Shown in pieces: positions 33,113 to 45,688 of a stretch of 64,000 nucleotides of DNA (position 1 is its first letter; each line of letters starts with the position of its first letter). A program made the position numbers and the translations under genes. The stretch comes from Taxawa tesnikishii (nom. ined.) (Eukaryota; Ascomycota; Dothideomycetes; Dothideales), in the NCBI GenBank assembly GCA_030247885.1, contig JAPDRO010000018.1, positions 496,001 through 560,000 of the forward strand, written 5' to 3'. Under the pieces are notes generated by a model. That model did no database searches, was not told where the DNA came from, and was given only the letters and a program-made list of their open reading frames with translations.

Positions 33113-34600
33113 TTACACGCGCAGCAGCTTGGCGGCGTAATCAGTAATCAGCTGCTCGGTCGGGAAGCTCATCTCCTCGAGCTTCTGCGCGTATGGAGTG
33201 GGCACCTCGGCACCGGTCACACGGACTGGTGGCGCATCCAGGTAGTCGAAGGCGTACTCGGCAGTGAGAGCCAGCAGCTCGGCGCCGACACCGAAGGAGG
33301 GGAAGCCGGACTCGACGGCCATCATGTGGCCGGTCTTCTTGACGGACTTGACGATGGCCTCGACATCGAGAGGCTTGATGGAGCGGAGGTTGATGACCTC
33401 AGCCTCGATGCCGTACTTCTGCTTGAGCTGCTCGGCAGCCACGAGGGACTGACCGACGCAGCGGGAAAGGGTGACGATGGTCAGATCCTTTCCAGGACGC
33501 TCGATCTTGGCCTTACCGAACTGTGAGGCGTGTTAGCGAGGTTCTCAGTGGTGAGCGTGCACAAGGGATCGGATCTGAGATACCGGAATGACGAAGTCGT
33601 CCTTTTGCGCCGCCTCGCTCATTGGGAAGGAAAGACCGTAGAGCAGCCTGTATTCCTCTTAGCACCCTATCCAAATCCTCAGAGTGTACGTTCATGCGTG
33701 GCTTACTCGTTTTCGAGCACGACAACCGGGTTAGGATCCCGGATGGCAGCCTTGAGCAGACCCTTGGCATCCTCTGCACTGTATGGCGACACAACCTTGA
33801 GGCCCGGAATGCTGCCGTACCAGGCCGAGTAATCTTGGGAGTGCTGAGCGGCGACACCAGCAGCAAATCCGTTGGGTCCACGGAAAGTAATGTTGCAAGG
33901 CTGAATTCCTCCAGACATGTAATGTGTCTTGGCGGCGGAGTTTATAATCTGATCGATGGCCTGCATAGCGAAGTTGAAGGTCATAAACTCGCACTATTGC
34001 GGAAGAGAGTCAGACACAATCCATCCTGCTCCACGGCTACCGTATGTTTGGGCCGGAAATGCTTACAATTGGCTTCAAACCTGCGAGCGCAGCTCCCACA
34101 GTAAGACCGGCGAAACCGGACTCGGTGATAGGACTGTCAATGACTCTCTTCTCGCCGAATCTGTCCAAAAGACCCTTGGTGACCTTGTATCTATCGAGAG
34201 CTTCAGTCAGCACCCATCGCAAGCGAGCCATAGCAGCAGCCTTCAACACCGGAGATGGGGATGCAACTCCGAGAGCGTGACGGTGCGCATCCCCAGTACA
34301 ACCGAGCCAGGGTGTATTTATCCGACATCTTTCTAGAGGGACAACTCACGCTCCGTTGTACTGCGCGACCTCCTCACCCAGCACAAACACACTGGGGTCC
34401 TGCTCCATCTCCTCTGCCATGGCCTCGTTGAGCGCTTCTCTGACAGTCATCTCCTTCACACCACTCGGTGTCGCAAGTCCTCTCCATTGGGCTGCAATCG
34501 GTTTTGAAATGTTCTGGAAGGCGGGTCTGATAGAGGAGGTAGGGATACGGGGAGCGGAGAGCAGGCGCGAGGCCGGGCGGAGGATTCTGGTCGTGACCAT
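33113..34600 (-). CDS. PDB1: Pyruvate dehydrogenase E1 component subunit beta, mitochondrial
   Basis: Beta subunit of the E1 heterotetramer that decarboxylates pyruvate with thiamine diphosphate in the mitochondrial matrix. Exons: 34,600-34,350, 34,190-34,067, 33,993-33,707, 33,647-33,584 and 33,520-33,113; introns of 159, 73, 59 and 63 bp with GTGAGT/GTAAGC/GTATCT donors; 1,134 nt, 377 aa, the family's usual size. The N-terminus ([20 protein letters not shown]) is Arg/Ser-rich with no acidic residue, a transit peptide. Conserved parts: [29 protein letters not shown] (the Glu activating thiamine diphosphate), [65 protein letters not shown] and the C-terminal IPYPYAQ-like [11 protein letters not shown]. 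No defects. Joins into one clean frame. Confidence 0.97.
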
Positions 34601-36219
34601 GGTGATTGTGAGAGAAGAGAAGCTGTAACGAGAGGACGGGACAAAGACAAGACAAGGAGGAAGAGAGTCGCGGTGTGAGAGAGAACTTCAGAAGCTCCGT
34701 TGTGTTGAGTGCAAGCTACACACCTCAGCTTCTTTTTGGGGAGCCGGAATTCGGGCAGTCCCTGCGTTTCTTCCCGATGCTTGGCGCTTTATTTAGATGC
34801 TTTATATCTTATATATTCCCCGTCGAACTCCTTGAGACCCGGTCCACGATAATGAAGCATATCTCCAGTGCCGGTGTTTTCTCGAGATAGTTCACGGGTC
34901 TTGATGCTCAATTGCCCACACAACTCTGATGTTCGTTGTTGTTCCGCCTTCAGTTGTCCGGAAGTCTGACCGCGAAGATCGGGCCGACTAGGGCTGCTGT
35001 CAAAACTCCGTCGGGTTCTATACAAGATCTGACCCTACCCGACCTGCAACGCCGCGAACAGCACAATACCGCTTGTGTTGTATCTCATTGGGTTGCGTGT
35101 GGCCCGCACAGAAAAAAGAAGCATTGTGCAATCCGATCGTCAAGTGCTCGCGGAGTTAGACGTGTAAAGCTGGTATCTTGTTCGCAATACTGGCAGATTC
35201 GGAAAAGGATTGGAACCCCTTCATCTGCCTTCTTATCATGCTCCCTCGACGGTTCGCCGCTTGAGCTGACAAGGTATTGTAACAAGCCAGCAGCAGTGTT
35301 AGAAGCATCGTATACATGTATTCCTTTCTAGTACTAAGAGCGTAATACTTGCCCTTAATGCTTAGCGGTATCTATTAATATCCTACGAGTATAGCACTCT
35401 AACACCTCAAGCATTTCGGTAGTAAGGCTGCTGCCTCGCAATAGCTGTTCGTCATGCCTTGCTATAGACTATCCGAAGACGTTTACAAGAAGGTAGTTCA
35501 AGAGAGGTCCATTCCTTTTACGAGTAGGGAAGTAATGCATTTACGGTTGGGATGTTCCCTATTATCCACTTTGCAGCTGTTCTGTTCGTATTTTTCTCTC
35601 ATCGCACTACGCTCTCCTCCACCCGCATCGAAGACGAGCTTCGACGAAGTAGACTTCGTCGAGGAAATAGCAGCAGAACGCCATTGCTCGCCATCCTCAC
35701 CGCGCCCTCAGTCTCCTTAGCATCGCAGGCAACGGACCTGGACTCATACGTCGAAAAAATAGGAACAGAGCCCCAGCAACCCCCAAAACACCAATCAGGT
35801 CACTCATCCCGGCATCCTACCATATCCGTACACTTATGCTACTGGCCCTCCTCCTCTTTCAACTCAGCGAAAGCCTGTGCGCTAGTATACAGCCGAAGCA
35901 TGCGATTCTTGCCGAGCTCTGTGCGATAGCGCTTTGTCATGCATCATCCATAGCCCACCTACGGTAGTATCGTAAGGATCTCAACAGAGGCGACGACGCT
36001 TTGCTTCATCACTAGAACAGAATTCCTTTCGAACGAGAAGTAGTCATTGAACAAATCACTGTAACATAAGGGGGTATAGAGTGCGCTGGCATAGACATTC
36101 GTGGTGGAAGTACTACAGCGCTCGGTGCTCTCCGCACCTGCATTTGCCCATGAACCTGAACCAACCCACTTTTGATATGACGCCGAAGAAACGCTGACAA
36201 CTAAATCGTATCAAGCAAT
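34601..36219. other. Intergenic; promoter of PDB1 and a small AT-rich patch
   Basis: No supported gene. About 35,325-35,410 is a TpA-rich patch (CTATTAATATCCTACGAGTA) resembling the RIP-degraded sequence of the left block, possibly a transposon scrap. Frames of up to 131 codons (34,936-35,331, 35,552-35,929) show no motif. Confidence 0.5.
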
Positions 36220-37073
36220 CTATTTCTTGGCGTTGGCAGCCTCCTCAGCCTTGGCCGCGGCGCGCTTGGCGCGGACGCCGACCAGGCGGGCCTCACTGCG
36301 GACCTCGCGGAGCTTCTTGTAGGCGTTCTCCTCGCTCTGGAAGTCCGAGACCTTGCCCTCCTTGATAGTAACCTTGTTGTCGACGTGGAAACCGGTGAGC
36401 TTGCGGTCAGAGTTCTCGCGGGCAGCCTTGACGTCCTCGGCGCTGGCATCACCCTTCTTGGGGGCCTTGGCCTTGCGTGGGAACAGGATGAGGCGCTCGC
36501 GGTAGGCCTTCAGGCGCTCGACGTTGGCGGCGAGCGACTCCTCGGACAGGTTCTGGCGGCGGGGGTCGACGGAGATACCGATGGTTGCTGCAAGCTTGCG
36601 TGGGATACCGGCGGCCTGGTACATGTGTCAATCTTCCGCTCTCAGGTGAGGCAAGACGTATAAGCGCAGACTTTGTTGCGCAATGATCTTTCGTACCTTG
36701 AGCTCAGCAAGGGAGAAACCGCGGCCAGCGCGAACGCGGCGGTTGTACTTGATGGTTGGGCAGCGAACGATTGGCCTCAGCTTGTCAACTGGGCGAGGAG
36801 CGACGGCGGCAGCCTTAGCAATGCGGGCATTGCGGCGAGCCTTCTTCTTGCCGGCCTATAGAGGGGATTTTGTCAGGAACTCCGTCGCTGACACGCAGGC
36901 GCCACTGCTCTCAGTGTGTTGAGAGGGGAATTACCTGGTCAAAGTGCACGCGGACACGGCGTTGCCAGTCCTTGCGGAAGTCTGCGAGCTGTTAGCATGC
37001 AATGCGACATTGGGGAGGAATGACTGTTGCGCATACGGTTGTGCTGGATCTGCTGGTTGTGTTTGATGGCCAT
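36220..37073 (-). CDS. RPL13: 60S ribosomal protein L13 (eL13)
   Basis: Structural protein of the large ribosomal subunit. Exons: 37,073-37,037, 36,981-36,935, 36,855-36,697 and 36,615-36,220; introns of 55, 79 and 81 bp, the first with a GCTAAC branch site; 212 aa. Seen: [94 protein letters not shown], and an Ala/Lys-rich C-terminus ([16 protein letters not shown]). The first short exons and introns near the start codon are typical of fungal ribosomal protein genes. Intact. Confidence 0.97.
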
Positions 37074-37439
37074 TGTGTCGGTTGTCGCTGGGCGAGTTGT
37101 CGATGTTCGCTGGTCGTCGTCGAGGCTTAGAACTTTTCAAAAGCTCGAAGTCTGAGGTGGATATTCGATGGTGGACGGCTGGCGGCGAAATGTCGGGCCA
37201 ATCAAGCCAAGACCTTTCTGCTTTGACCCTCACTCCATCGCCATCTTCTCTGTCCTAGGAATCTTTGCTTTCACGTGTGTAGTATTCCACGACAGCGATG
37301 GTTTTCGTTCATACTCAGTCGTCATTCGTCGTTACTGTTCACAGTTTTCTGCAAGACAAGCAGCATTTCCATTTCCACCCACAACAAATCCAATGCGCTA
37401 AAGCCCCAACCATCATATTAGAGCACAACTTCCGATGCT

Positions 37440-38854
37440 TCACTTCCTCATACCCGCAATCCCCAATCCGACACTCTCATCAAACTTCCTTTTCTTCGCC
37501 TGGTTCTCGCCTTCGCCACGCTGAACGATACCTTTCTTGACCTGGCCAAACAGCCTACCCTGCAGCATGCCGCCAGTGCGCTCAGGCGTTTTGGCCTGGC
37601 CTCTTGTGGGTGTCTTGAGCAGCTCCTTCGCCATTCTGGTCGCTTGACTCTCTCCGACCTCGGCCTCGTTAGTCTCGCGATCTGACACCTCAGTCTCGGC
37701 TTCACTATCATCCGATGCCGACACGGTACCATCAGATTCCCGTCCCCCGGCCAGGTCCCGGACGATCCGTGGAACTGGCGCGGCTACTTCAGCGCGGAAG
37801 CTCCTGACCACAGGCGCGGTGTGCGGCGTTTTCAGGACCGCTTTACGTGTCTGCTCCGGAGTGTGGTAAGTGCCTGATGCTGGCCTTGCTTGTGACCGAG
37901 TCGGCGTCGTGGGCATCGAGGACAAGGAGTGGGCATTCTTGGCATGTCCTCTCTTGCGCTTCGGTGTACCGGCCTGCTGGATCATCATGTCGCTGGCTTG
38001 CAGAAGGGCGGCAAAGGTTGGTCCTGTGTACGGACCGCTGAGACAACTCTACCCGGCGTGCGATACGGCGTGCTATGCCCAGTGCGAGGCGTGTCCAAGA
38101 CACTGTTGGCGCGGCGATACCGATTAAGGTGATCTCGGTTTTCCTTAATACGCTCCTTGAGTAGCATGATGCGGTCTTCCATGGATGCCATCTCGGATGC
38201 CTGCTGCGTGATGGTTTTGTTGTAACCAGTGGCTGTGACCTCGAGGTAGGCGTTCTTAACTTTGAGCTCTTGAATCTGGAGTAACATTGCGTCGTACTGG
38301 TCCACATGCACTTTCCTGAGTTCGCGTTCCGTCTCCGCCTTGGACTCGAGCGCCTGACGCTCGAACAAGATGCGATGCTGTTCGGCTTGCATCTCGACTT
38401 CGCGTTGCGCTAGTTCCATCTCCATGGCCATGCGCTCTGTTACCTCGACACTCTCCATTGATAACATCTGATATTGAAGCTTGAAGTGTGCAGCAGATGT
38501 GCGCGCTTCCTGCAATGCTGGTAAGAGGTCCGTGATTATCGACCGCAGCTCTTCTGGTGAGGCTTGCTGTATGCGCTCCGGCGACATGTCTGTATCTGCC
38601 GGAGCACTGCTGGCGGTGGGCGGTGGAGATGCAAGCGAACTTGCTGGGGTCGGAGTGCGTGTTACAGGTTTACATGGCGCTGGCATCGGAGCAGAAGGCG
38701 GAGGTGACGTGATATCTGTCCGCGAAGCGCGATCGGGCTGCTCTGCGTTTGCTGTCTGCGCATTGCTGTCGGAAGAACCGATGGCTAATGAGCTTGTTTG
38801 GTCCGACATGGGTGCCGCTGGCACTGACGTCCCCGAGGGTGACTGCGTACCCAT
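37440..38854 (-). CDS. Coiled-coil protein of unknown function (one frame break)
   Basis: Likely start ATG 38,854 (MGTQSPSGTSVP); an in-frame ATG lies further upstream at 39,175 but the text between is not protein-like. Residues ~1-100 are Ser/Pro/Ala-rich and disordered. A long helical region follows: SPEELRSIITDLLPALQEAR, HFKLQYQMLSMESVEVTERM, then heptad-rich MEMELAQREVEMQAEQHRI and MEDRIMLLKERIKENRDHL. The C-terminal part has S/T-P sites (LDTPRTGHSTPYRTPG; SSMPTTPTRSQ) and basic KRKRG. The frame breaks at 38,012-38,018: one added base would join RTQDQP to FAALLQASDMM. It resembles a conserved Pezizomycotina protein I have no name for; cell-cycle phosphorylation is only suggested by the TP sites. 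It shares an upstream region with the divergent LRR gene. Confidence 0.7.
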
Positions 38855-39435
38855 CGTTGACGTGTGTCCAAGGTAGTCTGGCAAACTATTTGAGTCTGGA
38901 CACCGTAATTCCGCTTGATAGGCAGCGCAAGTAGAGGCCGGAAACGCGCGATTGTTGGCAAAGCAAGGTGCGGCGAGTATGCGACGCGAAAGTGGCACGA
39001 GAAGATGCGTCGCGTCTACGCGACCAGTATGATGATAGTTGTATGCGACCCGATTGCTGGGCGGGGAGCGATTCAAGCCGGCGCAATTGATGGACTGTTG
39101 TGCTCTTTGAGGGTCCGGATGGATAATGTTATGACGGCAGAGGAGGTGGGATAAGTCGCGGAGGACCCTGATCAATGAAACGGCCCAATCTAGTATAGAT
39201 CGAGAACAGCCTTTCGGCTATCACCATGGAGAATTGATCTTGGGGCTCGAGCGTTGGACCCTTCCTGAATTGAAACAGGAGGCGGCTTGCAGATCAGGCA
39301 TGTAGCGATTAAGTCCAAGCACAACACCCGTAAACACCCCTTCTTATAGGTCGTTGCACACAACCTGCGCTGGGAAGCGTACCGCGTGCGATGCGAGACC
39401 TGGGATAGACACGAACTCTTGTAAATCGACCAACC

Positions 39436-42400
39436 ATGGAGCAGCCTCGTTCATCTATACCGACGCCGGCGAAGGGTACAGGGATACCGCGATTGTCGAA
39501 GCTTCCCCTGCCCAGGTCGTTTCCCGCCAGCACCTCAACTGCTGACGGAAGCGTGGTACCGCCGTCTCCTACGGTAAGGACATCATCTTTAGGACCTAGA
39601 CCCGTCAAGCCGCCGCTTTCAAGACCTGGATCCATCATTGCTACTTCAAAGATCAAACCTGTGGCCGGCACTCCTAGGCCAAGTGTTGCCACCTCAAGCA
39701 TCAAAAGACCAACGAGCTCTGCATCCCAAATCAGCAATGTCTCGACTCACGTCCGAAGACCAAGTTCTCGGCCTGCCTCACGGCTCGCCATGCAAAGACA
39801 GCAGTCCTCTGCTGCTTCCCGCCCCGTAAATCCCGAGGACGAAAAACTGGACCAACTGGGCTCTTTGGATGGCTTCCGGTCTTCTTCAAGAATGAGTCAG
39901 CGTGATGGTGATCCGAGTCCTCCTCTGCCCCAAGAACCTCTGGTTAGTCCTCAGGAGGAACGGACTCCGAAGCCGAAGAGGACTTCTCGGCCGTCCCTTT
40001 CCGACAGGACCATTGAGAGTCTCTCTCAACTGCCAGCCACGCCTGGCACAAACAGGAGGAAGTCCAGTTTCTTCGTTCCTCAAAGTCCAATGGCACCTCC
40101 GTCCCGACCAGCTTCTGCAATGAGTGCCTATGTGCGCCCCGGCACCAGTGACGGCAACTTTGCAAGGCCAGCATCACCAGCAAAACGTATTCCTGCCAGT
40201 GCCAAAGCCAGCAACAGAACCTCAGTGGACTACTCGAGCAAGCTTAGCACTCCATCTCGGCCAAGCGTCAGCGCAGCATTACCAAAGAGGACCTCGACTA
40301 TACCGAGTACGCCTAATGCAACACCCAGACCTGCGTTCTCATCAACCCAAACGCAGGCGAATTCGTCGCGGGGAAGCTTGCGCTCCGGCAACCAAACGCA
40401 GGCAAGACGGTTGCTACACCTATCGCTCGTTCATTGAACAGTGGGGCAATTCCAAAGCGGAGTGCTGTCAAGCCTCAATCGGAGAACGTCCCCGTGGAGA
40501 CTGGAGTGAAAGTAACAGAGAAGCTCGCGAACTCCTCTGCAGCACTCAGGGATCAGATTGCTAAGGCAAGAGCGGCCAAACGGACTGCAGCAACGAAGCA
40601 AGATTCATCACAGGCCGTTGGAAGCAGCACATTCGACTTCGATCTTGACGCTGATCCCTTCAACCAAGTTCCAAAAGATAGAAAGGGGCTATTACGTAAG
40701 CGCATTGATGCGGCCAGGGCAGATGGACGGCTGAACATCGCTGCAATGGGCCTCAAAGCTGTACCTGATGAGGTCCTGACAATGTACGATGCCGACCAGA
40801 TGGAGCATAGCAAGATATCATGGAGTGAAACCGTTGACCTGACCCGGTTTGATGCTTCCAACAATGTGTTCGAAGACATACCAGACAACGTCTTCCCGGA
40901 CATTGATAGGGAAACCGCGGCGATGGGCGAGGACTCGAAGGGGCTTCAGTTCGGCGGTCTCGAGGTTCTTGATCTCCACGCCAACATGCTACAAACCGTT
41001 CCAGTTGGCATACGAAGGTTAGAGATGCTCGCAGCTCTCAATGTAGTACGTAGATATATTAGCATGCCAAACGAACATTTTGCTGACCATAGACCAGTCA
41101 CACAACAAGCTCACCAACTCGGCTCTGGATACCATAAGCCAGATACAGACATTGAAAGAGTTGCGGCTCAGCTACAACAATCTCAGCGGTAATCTATCCT
41201 CTATCATCAGCCGCCTGACGAACCTCGAAACCCTCGATCTGCAAGGAAACAAGCTTCTGAGCTTGCCCGAAAGTCTCCGTGAGCTGGTCCACCTCCATGT
41301 GCTTGACGTCTCAAGGAATCAGCTCACTGGGGTTCCCATGGATGCACTCGAAGGCCTCCCAATCACCGAGTTGAATGTCGCCAACAACGCTCTTGTCGGC
41401 GCGTTATTCCCGTTCAGTGTCTCCGGAATGCGCCGTCTGCGTATGTTGGATGTCGCCAACAACGCGCTTGCGTCATTAGCATTCTCGGATACATTGGCAT
41501 TGCCAGACCTTCGGACACTCAACATCGCCAACAACCGCATTGTGGGATTACCGGACGTGTCTGGTTGGGGCGAACTGCTTACACTCGCGGCTGGAGACAA
41601 CAAGATCAGCACGCTACCCGATGGCTTCGGCAAGCTCAAGAAAATCAAGCAAGCGGACTTTACTGGAAACAGTGTCTCCAAACTGCCGGAGGACCTTGCA
41701 CTCATGGACAGCTTAGAGACCCTGGTGATATCAGGGAATCCGATCAAAGAACGGAGATTTTTCCATTTGACCACTGCGGAAATTAAGCGCGATTTGCGCA
41801 GCCGTCTTGACCCAAACGTGGGCGCGGAGAACCCAGAGAATGATTTCGAGGACGAGACTCTCGGCCCCGAAGGTCCTGCTGAGTCTCCCTCACAATGGAA
41901 ACTGACTGCAAACGGCGCGCTCGATCTTTCAGGCAAGGGCCTGGCTGATGCTGATGTCGATGCGTTTCGTTCGTACCTTAGCACCAACGATGTGCGCGAG
42001 ATGCAACTGGCGAGGAACACCCTCACAACGATTCCATTCGAGCTGTGTCTCGCTCAAAATCTGCGGTCGCTGGATTTGTCATATTGCTTGCTTGGAACGC
42101 ATTATCTTACTGAAGTAGTGACACTACCCGCTCTCCAGCACCTCGATCTATCCGGCAATGCCATCGTCTCTTTCGGCCCGCTCATCGGGTTCGTGCATGC
42201 TCCACGGCTGCAGTGTCTGGACGTTTCCAAGAACAAAATCAACGGCGACCTGCCCGCTCTGCGAACGCACCTTCCAAACCTCACTGAATTGGCTGCATCC
42301 GACAACAGAATCAACAGCATCTCGGCAAAAGCGCTTTCGGGATTCCACACAGTGGGCTTGGCCAGGAATGATATTGCCCATGTGCCCCCAGAGATCGGCT

Positions 42401-42561
42401 TGCTGTGGGATCAGGGTCTGAGGGGACTGGATCTCGGGAGCAACGCTTTCCGAGTACCCAGTTATCGCATCTTGGAGAAAGGTACTGACGCCACACTGCG
42501 ATGGCTCAGGGAGAAGATACCTGAGGACGCTCTCATAGATGACTCAGATGGGTTCTTTTGA
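39436..42561 (+). CDS. Leucine-rich-repeat protein, LRRC40-like (one frame break)
   Basis: Two exons, 39,436-41,045 and 41,098-42,561 (52-bp intron, GTACGT donor, GCTGACC branch site), about 1,020 aa. Residues 1-330 are Ser/Pro/Arg-rich and disordered. The next part starts like animal LRRC40: KGLLRKRIDAARADGRLNIA and LKAVPDEVLTMYD, then SWSETVDLTRFDASNNVFED. Many LRRs follow (LEVLDLHANMLQTVPVGIRR; LETLDLQGNKLLSLPESL; LHVLDVSRNQLTGVP; LRTLNIANNRIVGLPD), an acidic spacer near 41,820-41,880, a second LRR set, and the end ILEKGTDATLRWLREKIPED, which corresponds to the LRRC40 C-terminus. The frame breaks at 40,399-40,408 (AGGCAAGACGG; one extra A restores AKTVATPIARSLNSG). Function of the family is poorly known; likely a scaffold. 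Confidence 0.85.
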
Positions 42562-42985
42562 GGGCAGTCTCCAGTGCATGTGAACAAGACTATAAACAAA
42601 ACATCCCAGCATGCTATCTTACGTATATATTTGAGCGCTTTTAGAAGGCCGGTTTCGGAAGGTGGTATGTCCACCATATGACGAGCGGGTTAGGGAATAT
42701 CTCGTATGGCAGGCAGATATCGCTATCAGCAGGTCAGAGTTTCTTTCGTATGGAGTCATGCTCCGATACCCCAATGATACGTTTGGGCAAAACTGGGTTC
42801 ACATGCCAATCCGGTGCCTTGATGCTACATTAGAGCTTGCCAGCTCATTACCCGTCATAACTCTTGCATGCTTATAAGCCAAACCTGACCACCTAGAATC
42901 CTTGTTTCGTTTCTGTTCCCCATCAACGCTCGTGACTCGGATCAACAGAACCTTCAATCTTGAACATCAGCAGTCTCGATTCACG
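42562..42985. other. Intergenic, start of the Cys/His-head gene cluster
   Basis: 424 bp between the LRR gene and the next + strand gene; nothing recognised. Confidence 0.5.
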
Positions 42986-44756
42986 ATGTGCTACGGCAAA
43001 GCCATAGCCTACCCCTGCGGTCATACTGTAGTGACCGACTGGCACGTTTGCGGACCGGCTGCTAACCCACGCAATTGCCCGTATAGGACCATACACGAAA
43101 ACACAAACAGAGAAGACACAATCTACGATGCCTCATCAAACATATATACAGTTGATCAGGCTGAAAACTTAGAAAGCCAAGGCCTGCAGATCCCGTCTTG
43201 CCCAGGCTGCTCGAAGTTCGGTCATTCCATACAGCGAGCCCTTCCACCAGAGCAGTATGCCTCGTCCGACCATCTTCAAGGGCCGCAGAGAACGACATGG
43301 GAGGCGTTCATGCAGATACCTTGTTGGATATTCGACGCCACAGGTGCCATCATTGGAACCAGCGTGTCACCCTTTCGGGCGATGGACTACATCATGGCCA
43401 TTTGCAAGGCAAAACAACTCAACCCAGCTATGGCGGCAAAGAAGCAGCTTGAACAGCAGCAGCAACCTTGTCAACATTCGCGGTCCTCCACGCAAGTGGT
43501 TGGAGAACCCGCTCACCCCGCTATGCAGCACAATCTCTCATCCCCCAGGCCGCCGGACATCCCCAGCATCATGGGCATGCAGGCTCCTACCGGCATGCTC
43601 AGGGCCGGCGAACAAGCTGAAGAGGCTGCACCACAAGGTGGAGGCAGAGGCAGACGGAAGAAGGGCAAAGGCAAACAGCAGGCTATAGCACCGACACCAA
43701 TGCCGACACCAGTACCAGCAAAGCTGCAGTTCCAGCTATATCCTGATGCTGATGGAAGCGGGCTGAACGACGCTTATACTGCTGTTGCGGCAGAGGCGAC
43801 GTTCGCTGCACTTCCGACGTCAGTGATGCAGAGCCATGCTCGCAACATGATGTTCCCTTCCAATACGCAGTATCCCATGCCGCATACTCATTCGCAACCA
43901 CCAACTCCCTTCGCGCCTATGGAGCTACAGCAGCCACTAGGATCTTCCCTGCCCGCAGTCCCAGCTGGACGTACGCTTACGCTCCCTCAGTCTGCTCGTC
44001 AAAGCAGGTTCCCTAATGTGGGCTACAAACCACTGACTTCTCAGCCACCGGCACAGCGCTACCTCCGCATGGTGTACGGTGCATCGCCCCTTCGGACGCC
44101 AGCTTCCCTTACGCTCCGCAGTACTTCGCGGAGACCGATGCCAAGGTCGCTAGGATTCAAACGAAGTACGAGCGGAAACCAAGCACGGGGAAGAGAAAGC
44201 GTGAGGAAACACCAGCTGGTGAGGATGAGTCAAGGGCTAGCGTTACCCCTGCCATAGACGATATCTTCGGCAAAAGACGGATGTGTTTTGTGCACTTGAT
44301 ACAGAGGTGCCCAACAGATTGCCAATACAGGGGGCGGTCAGTCCGGCGGCCAGCACACATGCCAGCGCTACAGCAGCTGTGGAAGACACCTTGTCTGTAG
44401 TTCCGCATACGAGTGAGGGCACAGCACACGACTTCACAGACTACATGACACTAGGAGCTGACAGCACTGCTACGCTCTTGGCTGCGACTGAGTTCAACGA
44501 CAGCGGTGCTGTTTTTGCGGATTGGAATCAGATGCTGAGCGACGAGACGCAGAAGCTGAATGAAGTGTGGGAATGGAAGCCCGAGACAGATGCGTACGTA
44601 CAGTCTTCCGGTCAGCAACATTACGAGCTGCCTTACCAAGAACAGTGCTATCAGGAAGGCCGGATTCACAACGGTCAGCGCTTGCAACATCATGTTCCTG
44701 TTGGAGAACATGTACAACAAAATGTTCTGGATCGGCCAGAAGCGTCGGATCCGTGA
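42986..44756 (+). CDS. Cys/His-head cluster protein A (two frame breaks)
   Basis: The ATG at 42,986 is the start because it gives MCYGKAIAYPCGHTVV, aligning Met-Cys and the CGH triplet with the other cluster members; the frame upstream lacks support. The head continues HVCGPAANPRNCPYRT and, about 45 residues on, IPSCPGCSKFGH. After this comes WEAFMQIPCWIF, a Gln-rich stretch (KKQLEQQQQPCQ), a Gly/Arg/Lys patch (GGGRGRRKKGKGKQQ) and a long Pro/Gln-rich disordered region. The frame breaks near 44,091 (joining to SDASFPYAPQYFAETDAKVA and GKRKREETPAGEDESRAS) and near 44,275-44,283 (joining to ALDTEVPNRLPIQ); each needs one added base. With these, about 590 aa. No known domain; the head may bind zinc (inference). 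Confidence 0.6.
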
Positions 44757-45142
44757 ACGAGGGTGCCTGAGAGCGAGGAAAGGTTGAGGAAGTGTCAGAT
44801 GTTGAACTGGTGATCTGGTGTTGGATCCGACTCGTGATTTGGTGATCTCGGGAGACTATCCACCTGACTGTCGCGTTCATGCTTGTCTTTGCACATGGCC
44901 TCTAGAATGGCGACGTCATGAATCCGTGTAATGAAGCTGCTGGCAGACAACTGCCATGCATTGTGGCATAAGGATGCTGAGGTGGTGAACGCTGAGGTGT
45001 TGAATGGTGAGCATGTTCTCATATTCCTTCAAATGTACACAACAATTTGCATATCCTTTCCAAGCCCTCTACTACTCTCCAATCACATACATGATCCGCC
45101 CTCATATACCAATCCTCGTTTTTCGGAAGCTCCGAAACCACG
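44757..45142. other. Intergenic within the cluster
   Basis: 386 bp; nothing beyond overlapping short frames. Confidence 0.5.
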
Positions 45143-45688
45143 GTGTGCAGAACGTACTATCACGAATTCCCCTGCTGCGGCGTGACCGCGTCCCAACGCA
45201 CAAAGAAATGCAGGCAAGCGAGAGAGTACCTGGCCAGCAAGACAGTATATTGCACGAACCCAAGGAAGCGACCCTGCACTATATCGGCAGCGGAAGGGAG
45301 GTGTCCCGTTTGTGGACAGCTCTATTCTAGGGGAGGAGAATCAGACTATATAGGTTATGGGTTACGCGTTAGTACGTGGACGGACAAGAACGGCGTTCGA
45401 GCGAGCATTGCTAGCAGCGTAGTCACTCACTCGGAATCCCCTCAAAACGCGGAAGGCTTTGAGGGAGATCAGGACACCCAGCGTAAGCCAACACCACCCA
45501 AAACGTACCCGAGCGACGACGGTTCGCGAAGCATTGTCGCAAACGGCGTTTCCCGAGAGCATACTGTATACGAAGACGCAGATGCGGAGCCGGATGCAGA
45601 CAGATATCGAACACCACGTGCAAACCCCCGAGTCCAGTCAGGGAATCTCTTAGCGGAAGCAGCGCGCGACCGAGTATTGCCAGCATGA
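45143..45688 (+). pseudogene. Cys/His-head cluster member B, start codon lost
   Basis: The 181-codon frame opens with GTG-TGC where its neighbours have ATG-TGC: (V)CRTYYHEFPCCGVTAS, then KKCRQAREYLASKTVYC, NPRKRPCTISAAEGRCPVCG. The usual CGH triplet reads CCG. Upstream in frame there is a TGA at 45,092-45,094 and no ATG in between, and no in-frame ATG follows in the conserved head, so as written it cannot be translated from its head unless an upstream exon is spliced on. The remainder is acidic and disordered (YEDADAEPDADRYRTP). The head and its position show it belongs to the cluster. Confidence 0.5.
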
